Origin: CATOSP01 sp965216155
GTDB lineage: Bacteria > Chloroflexota > Dehalococcoidia > Lucifugimonadales > UBA3495
DNA: 64,000 nucleotides
Direction of reading: 5' to 3'
NCBI GenBank assembly: GCA_965216155.1
Contig: CBDCFD010000007.1
Location: forward strand, 434,001-498,000
Of this stretch, positions 9,449 to 17,738 are shown piece by piece. A program made the translations under genes and the position numbers. Position 1 is the first letter of the stretch; each line of letters opens with the position of its first letter. The notes below the pieces were generated by a model that saw nothing but the letters and a program-made list of their open reading frames with translations, searched no databases and was not told the origin of the DNA.

Positions 9449-10825
9449 ATGAAATCAGACCGCATGGAAGTTGCGCACCTGATGCGCCGCGCGGGATTTG
9501 GCGCCACGCCGTCGGAGTTGGACACCCTCACAGCGGAGAAAACCTACGACGAAATCGTCGATGATCTCGTTAATCCCGAACGCTTCGACGAGGTCGACCA
9601 ATCATTTATCGAGAGGTACATCGGCGGCGAACCGGTTGCCGTCTACGTGGCCAAGTGGCTGTACCGGATGATAAACACCCCAAGGCCCTTGGAAGAGAAG
9701 ATGGCCCTTTTTCTCCATCACATTTACCCAGTCGCCTGGGGCAAGAGCGAGCACGGACCGTCCATCTTCCGCCAGATCGACACCTTCCGCAGGGTCGGCC
9801 TTTCCGACTTCAGAACCATTCTCCTCGAGCTGTCCAAAGACCCCGCCATGATATTTTGGCTGGACAACAACGAGAACCATAAGGATGAGATCAACGAGAA
9901 CTACGGCCGTGAACTGCTCGAGTTGTTCTCCATGGGTATAGGTGCCTACTCCGAGGACGACATTAAGAGTGCGTCCCGGGCCTTCACCGGCTGGACCTTC
10001 CGCCAACCCCTGTCCCTCTACCCCATGGGTCACCACCAAGCCGTCTTCGAGTTCGTCCCGGAGGACCACGACTACGGCGAGAAAACCTTCCTGGGTAAAA
10101 CCGGCAACCTCGATGGTGAGGACATTATCGAGATTATCGTCCAGCAACCGGCGACGGCCCGGTTCATCTCGCGGCACCTATACAACTTCTTCGTAGAAGA
10201 CGAGCCGCAGGTCCCATCCTGGTCCATTGAACCGCCCCGGGACGAGGACGCCGTCGAACAGTTGGCCACCGTGTTCCTGCAATCCAATGGCGACATGAGG
10301 GCCGTCCTTGCCTCCCTGTTCAAGTCCGATTACTTCAAGAACGCTGCCCCGCGGAGAAAAGTAAAGAGTCCCGCTGAGCTGGTCGCCGGAGTCCTGAAGC
10401 AGACCGGCGAGTTCCGCTATCCCAAACCCGGTATGCAAAACTTCGCCGGCGCTTCCACGGTTATGGGCCAGAACCTCCTGAACCCACCCACTGTGGAGGG
10501 CTGGCACACGGGTCACGAGTGGATCGATTCCGGCACCCTCAGCGAGCGGGTCAACTTCGCTGAAAAGCAGTTCGGCGACCCGGAGAAGCCAGGCATCAAG
10601 GAGATCCTGGAACGTGTGGGCGGCCTGGGCGGAGACCCAGAGGGATTGGTCAGCAACTGCCTGGACCTGATGGGCGGCCTCCGCGTAAGCGACGAGACGC
10701 GCCGCCTGTTGGTGGACTACGCCAGGGACCTGAACGCCGTCAGGCTGGAAAACGAGGAACAGCAGGTGGACGTTATCAACCTGATCCAGATGATCGTCTC
10801 CACGGTGGACTACCAGTTCGCGTAA
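9449..10825 (+). CDS. DUF1800 family protein, cassette 1
   Basis: 458 residues with the family hallmarks: HLMRRAGFGATPSELD at the N-terminus, EKMALFLHHIYP, ELSKDPAMIFWLDNNENHK, NENYGRELLELFSMG, SRAFTGWTFR, ARFISRHLYNFFV and a late NPPTVEGWHTG. The function of DUF1800 is not established; it is nearly always paired with DUF1501, as here. No signal peptide is visible, so it is probably cytoplasmic unless exported with a partner. The closest relative in the window is at 38185-39591, where the same gene order occurs on the other strand. The ATG follows CCGGAGGATT, a good ribosome-binding site. Confidence 0.93.
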   Translation: MKSDRMEVAHLMRRAGFGATPSELDTLTAEKTYDEIVDDLVNPERFDEVDQSFIERYIGGEPVAVYVAKWLYRMINTPRPLEEKMALFLHHIYPVAWGKSEHGPSIFRQIDTFRRVGLSDFRTILLELSKDPAMIFWLDNNENHKDEINENYGRELLELFSMGIGAYSEDDIKSASRAFTGWTFRQPLSLYPMGHHQAVFEFVPEDHDYGEKTFLGKTGNLDGEDIIEIIVQQPATARFISRHLYNFFVEDEPQVPSWSIEPPRDEDAVEQLATVFLQSNGDMRAVLASLFKSDYFKNAAPRRKVKSPAELVAGVLKQTGEFRYPKPGMQNFAGASTVMGQNLLNPPTVEGWHTGHEWIDSGTLSERVNFAEKQFGDPEKPGIKEILERVGGLGGDPEGLVSNCLDLMGGLRVSDETRRLLVDYARDLNAVRLENEEQQVDVINLIQMIVSTVDYQFA

Positions 10826-10850
10826 AGCGGGAAGGGCGCAGGGAAGTGTG

Positions 10851-11384
10851 ATGACAACACCATTGCCGCAACCCGGTACGGCGACTCCTGAAGACCGGAC
10901 GGCAATAAGCCGCAGGTTCCTTCAACAGGCCCGAGAGGAACTTCAGCGAGACGACCGTCTCCAGGCATCGGAGAAGACTTGGGGCGCGGTGGCCCAGGCG
11001 TTGAAGGCTATCGCGCAACGAAGAGGATGGCGGCATCGCGGGCATGACTATGTGGTAGACATAGGACACCAGATCGGGAAAGAATACGGAGATCCGGACA
11101 TCGTGGCGGCAACAGATAAGGCCGACCAGTTGCACCGCAACTTCTACGAAAATAACGACAATGCCGTCGTCATCGAGCGTACCATGAATCTGGTTGAGGA
11201 CGTATTGCCGCTCCTGGAGGACATCCAGGTTGCGGCCCCGCGTCCGTTTACAATCGCTACCAGAGAAGACCGGGAGCGATTGCGGTTAATCACCGGAGAC
11301 CGGAGTTTGCAAATTGGCGGCACGTCGCCCTCGGGATTCTCACTGAATCATTCACCCGGTCCTACAGGCGACGGTCTGGGTTAG
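10851..11384 (+). CDS. PaREP1/HEPN-like helical protein
   Basis: 177 residues. The central part (FLQQAREELQRDDRLQASEKTWGAVAQALKAIAQRRGWRHRGH, about 22-65) resembles the PaREP1/HEPN helical family, in which QASEKxWGAVxxALKA is typical. Some HEPN proteins are RNases or nucleotidyltransferase partners, but no partner toxin or antitoxin gene lies next to it. The Gly/Pro-rich C-terminus looks unstructured. It is inserted between DUF1800 and DUF1501 in this cassette and absent from the second cassette, so it is probably an accessory insertion. ATG 10851 is preferred over GTG 10848. Confidence 0.7.
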   Translation: MTTPLPQPGTATPEDRTAISRRFLQQAREELQRDDRLQASEKTWGAVAQALKAIAQRRGWRHRGHDYVVDIGHQIGKEYGDPDIVAATDKADQLHRNFYENNDNAVVIERTMNLVEDVLPLLEDIQVAAPRPFTIATREDRERLRLITGDRSLQIGGTSPSGFSLNHSPGPTGDGLG

Positions 11385-11499
11385 GCCCCCCAACTCAGGG
11401 ACTGGTAGAGACTCTGAGTGCATTGCGGGTATACTTACCAGGCGAACATGCGGTCAAGCCGACGCACGTTAGCCAAACAGGAGAGAGGGATTTAGCTTT

Positions 11500-12636
11500 A
11501 TGAGCACGCAGCAAGATGACCGGGTCCTCGTGGTGGTGCAGATGACCGGAGGGAACGACTTCCTCAATACGGTCGTCCCTTTCAACAACGGGCATTACTT
11601 CGACGCCCGGAAGAGGATTCGTATCAACCCCGACGAAGTGCTGCCCATCAATGATGAGCTGGGCATCAACCACAACGCCGAGCCATTCAAACGTCTCTAC
11701 GATGATGGCCGGATGGCCATCGTCCAGGGGATCGGCTACCCCAACTCCAATAGGTCCCACTTCCGCGGCATGGACATCTGGCACACGTGCGAGCCTGACA
11801 AGGTTGGACTGGAAGGCTGGCTGGGCCAGGCCGTAAGGGAGCTTGACCCTCACGCTGAGAACGTGCTCACCGGCGTCAGCATCGGACGCGGACTGCCCCG
11901 CGCCATGGCGGTCTCCGGCGTGCCCGTGACCTCCATCGGCGACCTGGAAGGCTACGGCGTGATGACGGAACTCGAGCAGGAGGACCTGAGAGACAGGGCC
12001 GTGTCCATGTTCCGCAACATCTACGGCGGCGCAATCGGGGCAGGCCCCACGGCGGAGTATATCGGCAAGACCGGCATAGATGTCCTGAAAGGGGCCGACC
12101 TGCTGGGTGACGTAGCCTCCAAGTACGAGTCCCCGATTGAATACGCCGACAATCCGATCGCCAAGAGCCTCCGAGACGTCGCGCGCATTCACCTGGCAGG
12201 TCTTGGCACCCGCATTTTCTACACTAACCACATCGGTTACGACACTCACGCCAACGAGATGGCGGCCCATCCCAAGCTGATGACCGAAGTGTCCGGCGCA
12301 ATCTCGGACTTCCTGGATGACCTGGACCACCACGACGCGGGCGACAATGTTGCGGTGCTGGTGTTCACCGAGTTCGGACGGCGGATGAGGGACAACGGCA
12401 GCGGCACCGACCACGGTTCGGGCGGCGGCGCGTTCCTGTTCGGCAAGCCCATCGAGGGCGGACTCTATTCCGAGTACCCGCCGCTGGACCCAACCGAATG
12501 GGAACACGGTGAGGACCTGCGCCACATGATCGACTTCCGGGGCATATACGGTACGGTGCTGGAGCAATGGCTCAGCGTCGAGGCTGCCCCGATAGTCAAG
12601 GGTCACTACGAGCAGATCAAGCCCTTCAAGAACTAG
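11500..12636 (+). CDS. DUF1501 family protein, cassette 1
   Basis: 378 residues with the DUF1501 (alkaline-phosphatase/sulfatase-like fold) signatures: VVVQMTGGNDFLNTVVPF at the start, GIGYPNSNRSHFRGMDIWHT, GVSIGRGLPRA, IGYDTHANEM and VLVFTEFGRRMRDNGSGTDHG, which hold the likely metal and active-site residues. Many DUF1501 proteins carry a twin-arginine signal; this one begins directly at the fold. It lies downstream of DUF1800 and directly upstream of an NHL propeller, an arrangement repeated at 35856-39591. The ATG follows AGGAGAGAGGGA. Substrate unknown. Confidence 0.93.
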   Translation: MSTQQDDRVLVVVQMTGGNDFLNTVVPFNNGHYFDARKRIRINPDEVLPINDELGINHNAEPFKRLYDDGRMAIVQGIGYPNSNRSHFRGMDIWHTCEPDKVGLEGWLGQAVRELDPHAENVLTGVSIGRGLPRAMAVSGVPVTSIGDLEGYGVMTELEQEDLRDRAVSMFRNIYGGAIGAGPTAEYIGKTGIDVLKGADLLGDVASKYESPIEYADNPIAKSLRDVARIHLAGLGTRIFYTNHIGYDTHANEMAAHPKLMTEVSGAISDFLDDLDHHDAGDNVAVLVFTEFGRRMRDNGSGTDHGSGGGAFLFGKPIEGGLYSEYPPLDPTEWEHGEDLRHMIDFRGIYGTVLEQWLSVEAAPIVKGHYEQIKPFKN

Positions 12637-12661
12637 GTCCTGTCTAGAAGGAGATGCAGAA

Positions 12662-13690
12662 ATGGTAAGACCGTATGGACTGCTCCGAGCGGGCTTTCCC
12701 TACTACAAGACCCTGGGAATGCGCCGGATCACCAACTTCCCGGTGGACGTGGCCTTCGGCAAGGATGACGTAGTTTACGTCCTTCTGCGTTCCGAAGGCG
12801 CATCTCTGATCCGGGTATGGTCGCTGGACGATGCCGAGCAACTGTCTGGAGACCTGGTCCAGATCGGCGGTTACGGCAGGGGCGATGGCCAGTTTGAATG
12901 GCCGGTGCAGTTGATCACCGACGAAGAGGGAGACCTGTTCGTTAGCGACGAGGCCGTTCACCGAATTACCCGGTTCCACGCGGACGGAGAATTCGTCTCC
13001 AAGTTCGGCGACGAAGGAGAAGAGCCCGGACAGTTGAAGGGTCCCGCCGGGATAGCCTTCGACCCCGAAGGCAACCTTGTCGTGGTCGACTCGCAGAACC
13101 ACCGGGTGCAACGGTTCACCTCTGACGGGGAATACCTGGACGGATTCGGCTCCCAGGGGTCCGAGCCCGGACAATTCGAGCTTCCCATGGGCCTGCACGT
13201 GGACGAGCTTGGCAACGTGTACGTGGCCGATTGGGGCAACCAGCGGGTGCAGAAGCTGAGCCCGTCCGGTGAGCCGCTTATGGTCATAGGACAAAAAGGC
13301 TCCGGAGACGGGGAGTTCAACCGCCCCACCGGAGTGGCCGTAGATGGCCACGGCGATATATATGTGTGCGACTGGGGCAACAACCGGGTCCAATTGTTCA
13401 ACCAGGAGGGGCGCTACATCTGGAAGTTCCTGGGCGACGCCTCCCTGTCCAGGGTATCCCGCACTTACATGATGACCAACGCCATGCCCAACCGGTTGCG
13501 GGAGATGGGGAAGCTTGAGGAGGAGAAGTACCTCCGGAGGCCCCGTTCGGTCAGAGTGGACAACCAATTCCGCCTCTACGTCCCCGATTACGAGTCCTAC
13601 CGCGTCCAGATTTACGAGAAGGACGCCATTCCCCTGGACGAAGAGACGATGGCCGCGCCGCCAAGGAACCCAACCCTGGCTACGACGTAG
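12662..13690 (+). CDS. NHL-repeat beta-propeller protein, cassette 1
   Basis: 342 residues with successive NHL blades: VDVAFGKDDVVYVLLRSEG, GPAGIAFDPEGNLVVVDSQN-type, LPMGLHVDELGNVYVADWGN and PTGVAVDGHGDIYVCDWGNN, each ending in HRVQRF, QRVQKL or NRVQLF. Such propellers bind ligands or partners, and some act as lyases. No signal peptide is visible. It starts 25 bp after the DUF1501 gene with AAGGAG upstream, so it is the last gene of the cassette and is followed by a terminator hairpin. The paralogue is at 35856-36920. Confidence 0.9.
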   Translation: MVRPYGLLRAGFPYYKTLGMRRITNFPVDVAFGKDDVVYVLLRSEGASLIRVWSLDDAEQLSGDLVQIGGYGRGDGQFEWPVQLITDEEGDLFVSDEAVHRITRFHADGEFVSKFGDEGEEPGQLKGPAGIAFDPEGNLVVVDSQNHRVQRFTSDGEYLDGFGSQGSEPGQFELPMGLHVDELGNVYVADWGNQRVQKLSPSGEPLMVIGQKGSGDGEFNRPTGVAVDGHGDIYVCDWGNNRVQLFNQEGRYIWKFLGDASLSRVSRTYMMTNAMPNRLREMGKLEEEKYLRRPRSVRVDNQFRLYVPDYESYRVQIYEKDAIPLDEETMAAPPRNPTLATT

Positions 13691-13692
13691 GA

Positions 13693-13719
13693 GAGACGCG
13701 GGGTAGCGCCCCGCGTCTC
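13693..13719 (+). terminator. Hairpin terminator after NHL gene
   Basis: GAGACGCGGGG and CCCCGCGTCTC form an 11-bp stem around loop TAGCG, only two bases past the TAG stop of the NHL gene, followed by TTATTC. It probably ends the DUF1800-DUF1501-NHL transcript. Confidence 0.75.
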
Positions 13720-13785
13720 TTATTCAAAATTGGATAATACGTTATTGGATGATGCGCTGGGCGTTGCTCATATCTGAATTGCTAA

Positions 13786-14040
13786 TTGTGGGCGCATGAG
13801 GTAACCAAGTCGGGCAGGAAACGCCGTAAGAATTTACAGGCGTTGGCGAACGACGCGGTACGTGCGTGGATGACCAGCCCGGGGCACATGTGCAAAATCC
13901 TTGCCCCCAATTATCGCGCTGAAGGGATTGGCTTTACCCGCGCTAAAAAGGTGGTAAAGTCTATGTCACTCAGAATTTCCGGAGCTAAATCCACCGTCCA
14001 GCGTGGGATGGTTTTCTCCCGCTCACATGGCCATAAGTAA
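13786..14040 (+). pseudogene. Remnant of a CAP/SCP-domain protein
   Basis: The open frame contains AVRAWMTSPGHMCKIL and NYRAEGIGF, which match the last third of bacterial CAP/SCP domains (W-x-x-SPGH-x-x-x-I-L-x-x-x-x-x-x-GIG). The front two thirds of the domain, including the first catalytic-site His, are missing and no matching frame precedes it. It therefore looks like a decayed gene tail, not a functional protein. It sits in a 1.2-kb patch of broken or orphan frames between the NHL gene and aroA. Confidence 0.55.
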
Positions 14041-14052
14041 TACGGAGCAAGC

Positions 14053-14193
14053 ATGAAAAAAGGAGTATTCGGAAGGGTACTCAAGGGGCTACGAAACCGT
14101 AAGACCGTCGTTACGCTGTGGGATGACAGCCCCGGAGGAATGTCCATTGAAGAATGCGCACGTCACGGCGCCGAGGCCGTTGGGGGCTGTTAA
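14053..14193 (+). CDS. 46-residue hypothetical small protein
   Basis: ATG at 14053 follows ACGGAG with a six-base spacer, a credible ribosome-binding site, and the frame runs 46 codons to TAA. The product starts MKKGVFGRVLKGLRNRK and ends EECARHGAEAVGGC. No family is recognised. It lies 12 bp after the CAP remnant and 5 bp before the next frame. It could be a genuine micro-protein or the decayed 5' end of a longer gene. Confidence 0.35.
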   Translation: MKKGVFGRVLKGLRNRKTVVTLWDDSPGGMSIEECARHGAEAVGGC

Positions 14194-14198
14194 TCAAC

Positions 14199-14742
14199 AT
14201 GGACGCATTCGGCGCCAAGAAGTTTGTGCAGCCCAACCTGTCTTTTCAAGTCTGTGCGGAATTCTACTATATGGACAATGGGCAAGACGCAGGAGATTTC
14301 ATTGGCGTTTATTTCAGGCAAGTGCGCTTTGCCGAAAACGCACAGGGGGATGTGATACCCGTCGTCGGGATAGAACAGACCAAAATGACATTGCAGCCTT
14401 TGTCCGATGGGTCACGGTTTGCTCGGTGGGGGGCCTATCGACCGTAGCCGCACCAACGAGTCCTTCCATAACGTGGGGATGCTGGATAATGCCAACGTCA
14501 AAGAGGCTATAACGCGCCCCATCCACATCAGGTATATCCCCGCGCAACAGCCCGACGACCACAACGTTCCATCGTTCTTATTCGTCAACGTGATGGATGA
14601 AACGGGCCGGGAACGTTGGCTCATCGAGCGGCGGTTCGGCCCACGCCAACTGCCGGATGGGACTATGGAAGAGTCGTATATACAGGTCTACCCGTCGTAC
14701 CAACCTCAAAACGAAAGGTTGTATCACATAGAGGCAGCTTGA
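14199..14742 (+). pseudogene. Frameshifted hypothetical gene
   Basis: Two frames overlap at 14407-14447. The first (MDAFGAKKFVQPNLSFQ...) runs from ATG 14199 and stops at 14447. The second reads GGPIDRSRTNESFHNVGMLD and continues to 14742 (ending ERLYHIEAA). Dropping one G from the six-G run at 14430-14435 joins them into one protein of about 180 residues. The frames are complementary in content and neither looks complete alone. The break may be a real mutation or an assembly error in the homopolymer. No domain is recognised; the product has many beta-type segments and no membrane span. Confidence 0.5.
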
Positions 14743-14803
14743 ATGTCAACACGCTCTAGTGTACGCCGTCGGCACTGTTGATGAGTGGTCATAGTCCGCT
14801 GGT

Positions 14804-14836
14804 GACGATTATCGTTGCATTGTTGACGACTATCGT
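14804..14836 (+). promoter_or_regulatory. Pair of 12-bp direct repeats upstream of aroA
   Basis: GACGATTATCGT (14804-14815) and GACGACTATCGT (14825-14836) differ at one base and are spaced 21 bp start to start, two DNA turns. A TATACT-like -10 element follows at about 14840. This arrangement suits a regulator binding one face of the DNA before aroA; the regulator is unknown. Confidence 0.4.
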
Positions 14837-14977
14837 ATAGTATACTTAAGCCCCAGGACTTATGCAATTTTCTCTAGCTTAACTATCTTTGACCCGCCAC
14901 TGAAGCCATCTACAATCTCTCCCTTGAACCGCTTTCCCCCGGTCAGGGCAATACCCTTCCCTGAAGAGGTCATAAAT

Positions 14978-16255
14978 ATGGACCAGCTAGTATTGCAACC
15001 CATCAAGAGCGTTCAGGGCAGCATCCAACTCCCAGGGTCCAAGAGCCTTTCCAACCGCATCCTGCTGTTGGCGTCGATGGCCCAGGGGACTACCGACGTT
15101 TACAACCTGCTGGACAGCGACGATACCAGGCACATGCTGGAGGCGCTGCGTCAGTTGGGCGTCAGGCTGGAGTTGTCGGAGGACAAGACCCGCTGCCGAG
15201 TCCACGGCCTGGGCGGGCCGTTCCCGCCCCAGGAAACCGAGCTTTTCCTGGGCAACGCGGGCACCGCCATCCGGCCCTTGTGCGCGGCGCTCTGCCTCGG
15301 ACAGGGAGTGTTCGATCTCACCGGCGAGCCGAGGATGCACCAGCGCCCCATCAAGGACCTGGTTGACGCTTTGCGGCAATTGGGCGTCCGCATCGAATAC
15401 CTGGAAAGAGACGGCTATCCGCCGCTGCGGATTATCTCCAACGGAATCAGGGGCGGCGAAGTTTTCGTCCGGGGGAACATCTCCAGCCAATACCTGACCG
15501 CCCTGCTTTTGTCGGCTCCGCTGGCCCAAAACGACATGGTCATCAACGTCGAAGGCGAGTTGGTGTCCAAGCCGTACATCGACATGACCGTTGACGTAGT
15601 GCGGAGTTTCGGGGCCACAGTGGAAACTTCAGGCTACCAGCAATTCCGGGTTCCGGGGCGCCAGGTGTACCGGTCTCCCGGCTCTGCCCTAGTCGAGGGA
15701 GACGCCTCGTCCGCCACCTACTTCCTGGCCGCCGCCGCCATCCGGGGGGGCGCCGTCCGCGTCAACGGAGTCGGAGCCAACAGCGTTCAGGGCGACGTTG
15801 GCCTGGCCAATGTCCTGGAGCAGATGGGCGCGTCGGTGTCACGGGGCGTAGACTGGATTGAAGTTTCCCGCGGAGAGTTGCATGGCGTTGACCTGGACTT
15901 GAACCACATCCCCGACGCGGCGATGACCGTCGCCACTACCGCCCTGTTCGCCCAGGGAAAGACCGCCATACGCAACGTCGGCAACTGGCGGGTCAAGGAA
16001 ACCGACCGCTTGAACGCAATGGCTACCGAACTGCGGAAGGTGGGCGCAGAGGTACACGAAGGGGAAGATTACCTTGAGATTACGCCCCCAGGGCGGATAA
16101 GCCCGGCCACCATCGACACCTACAACGACCATCGCATGGCGATGAGCTTTTCCCTGGCCGCCCTGGGAGACGCCGCCATAACCATCAACAACCCGGAATG
16201 TGTCTCCAAGACCTTCCCGGACTATTTCGAGCAACTGGCGACCATCACACAGTAG
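14978..16255 (+). CDS. aroA: 3-phosphoshikimate 1-carboxyvinyltransferase (EPSP synthase)
   Basis: EPSP synthase joins phosphoenolpyruvate to shikimate 3-phosphate in chorismate synthesis (cytoplasm). The 425-residue product has LPGSKSLSNRILLLA, NLLDSDDTRHML, ELFLGNAGTAIRPL, GEPRMHQRPIKDLVDALRQL, EGDASSATYFLAAAAI, IPDAAMTVATTALFA, NWRVKETDRLNAMATELRK and TYNDHRMAMSFSLAAL. These are the class I, glyphosate-sensitive patterns, strikingly close to the gammaproteobacterial type in length and wording. ATG 14978 was chosen over TTG 14924 because homologues begin at this point (xxxLxLQPI) and AGAGG lies upstream. No other shikimate gene is adjacent. Confidence 0.96.
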   Translation: MDQLVLQPIKSVQGSIQLPGSKSLSNRILLLASMAQGTTDVYNLLDSDDTRHMLEALRQLGVRLELSEDKTRCRVHGLGGPFPPQETELFLGNAGTAIRPLCAALCLGQGVFDLTGEPRMHQRPIKDLVDALRQLGVRIEYLERDGYPPLRIISNGIRGGEVFVRGNISSQYLTALLLSAPLAQNDMVINVEGELVSKPYIDMTVDVVRSFGATVETSGYQQFRVPGRQVYRSPGSALVEGDASSATYFLAAAAIRGGAVRVNGVGANSVQGDVGLANVLEQMGASVSRGVDWIEVSRGELHGVDLDLNHIPDAAMTVATTALFAQGKTAIRNVGNWRVKETDRLNAMATELRKVGAEVHEGEDYLEITPPGRISPATIDTYNDHRMAMSFSLAALGDAAITINNPECVSKTFPDYFEQLATITQ

Positions 16256-16283
16256 CCAGCACGGGGAACAGCCCTCACCCTGA

Positions 16284-16304
16284 CCCTCTCCCTTTAGGAG
16301 AGGG
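16284..16304 (+). terminator. Short hairpin between aroA and SDR
   Basis: CCCTCTCC and GGAGAGGG pair around CTTTA, 29 bp after the aroA stop. There is no T run behind it, so it may only attenuate transcription, or be a member of the common CCCTCTCC-type intergenic repeat. Confidence 0.4.
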
Positions 16305-16333
16305 GACTTGCAGAGGCCCGAGGAGGTTAGAGG

Positions 16334-17134
16334 ATGGACCTGACAGGACGGACGGCTATCGTTACCGGCGGGGCCAGCGGCATAGGTCATGGCATTTGCC
16401 TGGTTCTCGCCGGGCGGGGCGCGGACATCGTGGTGGCGGACCTGAACACTGAGGGCGCGGAAGCTGCCGCTGCCGAAGTGGGGGAGATTGGACGTCAATC
16501 AATGGTTGCGGCACTGGACGTTACCGACCCGTCGTCCATCGACGCAATGACTGAGGCGGTATTGGCCAGATTCGATAAGATAGACATTCTGGTCAACAAT
16601 GCAGGTGTAGCCGGGGCATCGGGTTGGGATGAGCGCCAGCAGGCGGGAATCGAGGATTGGGACTACACCTACCAGGTAAACCTGCGCGGCGTTGCACTAA
16701 CGGCGGACGCCGTTGCCATTCCGATGATGGAGAAGCGCAGCGGCAAGATAATCAACATCGCGTCGATAGCCGGACGGCAGGGAAGCCCGACCATCACCCA
16801 TTACAACGCATCGAAGGCAGGGGTCATCAGCCTTACGCAAGGGTTGGCCCTGCGCCTCGCCCCTTACAACATCAACGTCAACGCCATCTGTCCCGGCCTG
16901 CTTTGGACGCCCCTGTGGGAGCGGCTGGCGGCGCGTAACCGCAGCGGCGACGCTGAGCTTGCGGGATTGACGGAGAGGCAGGTATTCGAGCAGCGGGTGG
17001 CCGCCTCGATACCATTAGGGAGGGAGCAGACCCCGGAGGACATCGGAAAGCTGGCCGCCTTCCTCGCCTCCGAGGACGCCCGCAACATCACGGGTCAGTC
17101 CATCAACGTGGACGGCGGGGCCCGCATGAACTAG
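16334..17134 (+). CDS. SDR family oxidoreductase
   Basis: 266 residues with the classical short-chain dehydrogenase pattern: VTGGASGIGHG (NAD(P)-binding loop, about 10-20), NNAGVAG, IINIASIAGRQG with the catalytic Ser, and YNASKAG with Tyr about 156 and Lys about 160, then NAICPGLLWTP and the C-terminal GQSINVDGGARMN. An acidic residue after the second strand (ADLNTEG) suggests NAD preference. The ATG follows GAGGAGGTTAGAGG. The last 114 bp are duplicated, in damaged form, at 17593-17711. Confidence 0.93.
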   Translation: MDLTGRTAIVTGGASGIGHGICLVLAGRGADIVVADLNTEGAEAAAAEVGEIGRQSMVAALDVTDPSSIDAMTEAVLARFDKIDILVNNAGVAGASGWDERQQAGIEDWDYTYQVNLRGVALTADAVAIPMMEKRSGKIINIASIAGRQGSPTITHYNASKAGVISLTQGLALRLAPYNINVNAICPGLLWTPLWERLAARNRSGDAELAGLTERQVFEQRVAASIPLGREQTPEDIGKLAAFLASEDARNITGQSINVDGGARMN

Positions 17135-17143
17135 CCGGGACGA

Positions 17144-17551
17144 TTACTGCGATTGCCCGTTGTCAGAATGCTTGTCAGGTGCGCCAAACAAGGACTCCTC
17201 GACCTCGGGAGTAAGCTCTACGCCGGACTGCCTCAAGATTTCCCGGATGCGATTGCGTTCCACTTCTTTGCCCAACTCTTTGCCTTCTTCCTTGCCCACT
17301 TCTTTGCCTGCATTAAAACGCGCCATGCGGTATTTTTCTGAAAGCAACAAAACAACCTCCCAATTAGCGAAAATCACAAGGATTATGGCAACTGAAGCGC
17401 CTATGCCTTGGGCAATTGCTATCAGGGTTTGCGGCCACGAATCAGCTGCATTGTAGAATACCTCATACCAAACAACCACGGCGATTAGACAATCGACGAG
17501 AATCACGGATAGGATGAGATATAGAGTTAGTCCTTCTACTTGTCTAGGCAT
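17144..17551 (-). CDS. Small membrane protein with charged coiled-coil tail (SDR-linked family)
   Basis: 135 residues from ATG 17551. It has two transmembrane segments (LTLYLILSVILVDCLIAVVV and ASVAIILVIFANWEVVLLL) around the loop WYEVFYNAADSWPQTLIAIAQGIG. A short charged helix follows with GKEVGKEEGKELGKEVERN, then an acidic tail. A relative at 43290-43640 shares WYExFY, the SxPxT loop, the second span and an SEKY/SERY boundary. An upstream frame extension to 17665 was rejected because it runs through a copy of the SDR 3' end. It reads opposite to its neighbours and is boxed in by the two SDR tails. Function unknown; the tail could bind a partner. Confidence 0.7.
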   Translation of the reverse strand: MPRQVEGLTLYLILSVILVDCLIAVVVWYEVFYNAADSWPQTLIAIAQGIGASVAIILVIFANWEVVLLLSEKYRMARFNAGKEVGKEEGKELGKEVERNRIREILRQSGVELTPEVEESLFGAPDKHSDNGQSQ

Positions 17552-17592
17552 ATTCACAACCGGGCGCAAGTAGATTCTTGGGCGAGCAACTG

Positions 17593-17711
17593 GGCCGCAA
17601 GCAAACCCCGGAGGACATCGGAAAGCCAGCCCCGCCTTCCTCTCCCCCGGGGAAGCCCGCAACATCGCTGGTCAGTCCATTAACGTGGACGGCGGGGCCC
17701 GGATGGACTAG
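17593..17711 (+). pseudogene. Duplicated, frameshifted 3' end of the SDR gene
   Basis: This stretch aligns with 17021-17134, the end of the intact SDR: CCCCGGAGGACATCGGAAAG, GCCCGCAACATC and AACGTGGACGGCGGGGCCCG occur in both. It would encode TPEDIGK ... GQSINVDGGARMD and stop at TAG 17711. Between 'atcggaaag' and 'ggtcag' it is two bases longer than the intact copy, so the frame is broken. It is a decayed partial copy left by duplication or by an insertion that split a tandem pair. Confidence 0.85.
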
Positions 17712-17738
17712 ACGGGCCGGGAGAACCGGCCCGCTATC

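Noticed and set aside
11395..12606. A 403-codon minus-strand frame opposite DUF1501, and similar frames opposite the cassette 2 genes
   Set aside because: These mirror-image frames occur on the antisense strand of both paralogues, as expected from codon bias, and they lack family matches.
17551..17665. N-terminal extension of the small membrane protein
   Set aside because: The extension is antisense to the duplicated SDR tail, so it is not part of the family; the relative at 43290-43640 starts near the first membrane span.
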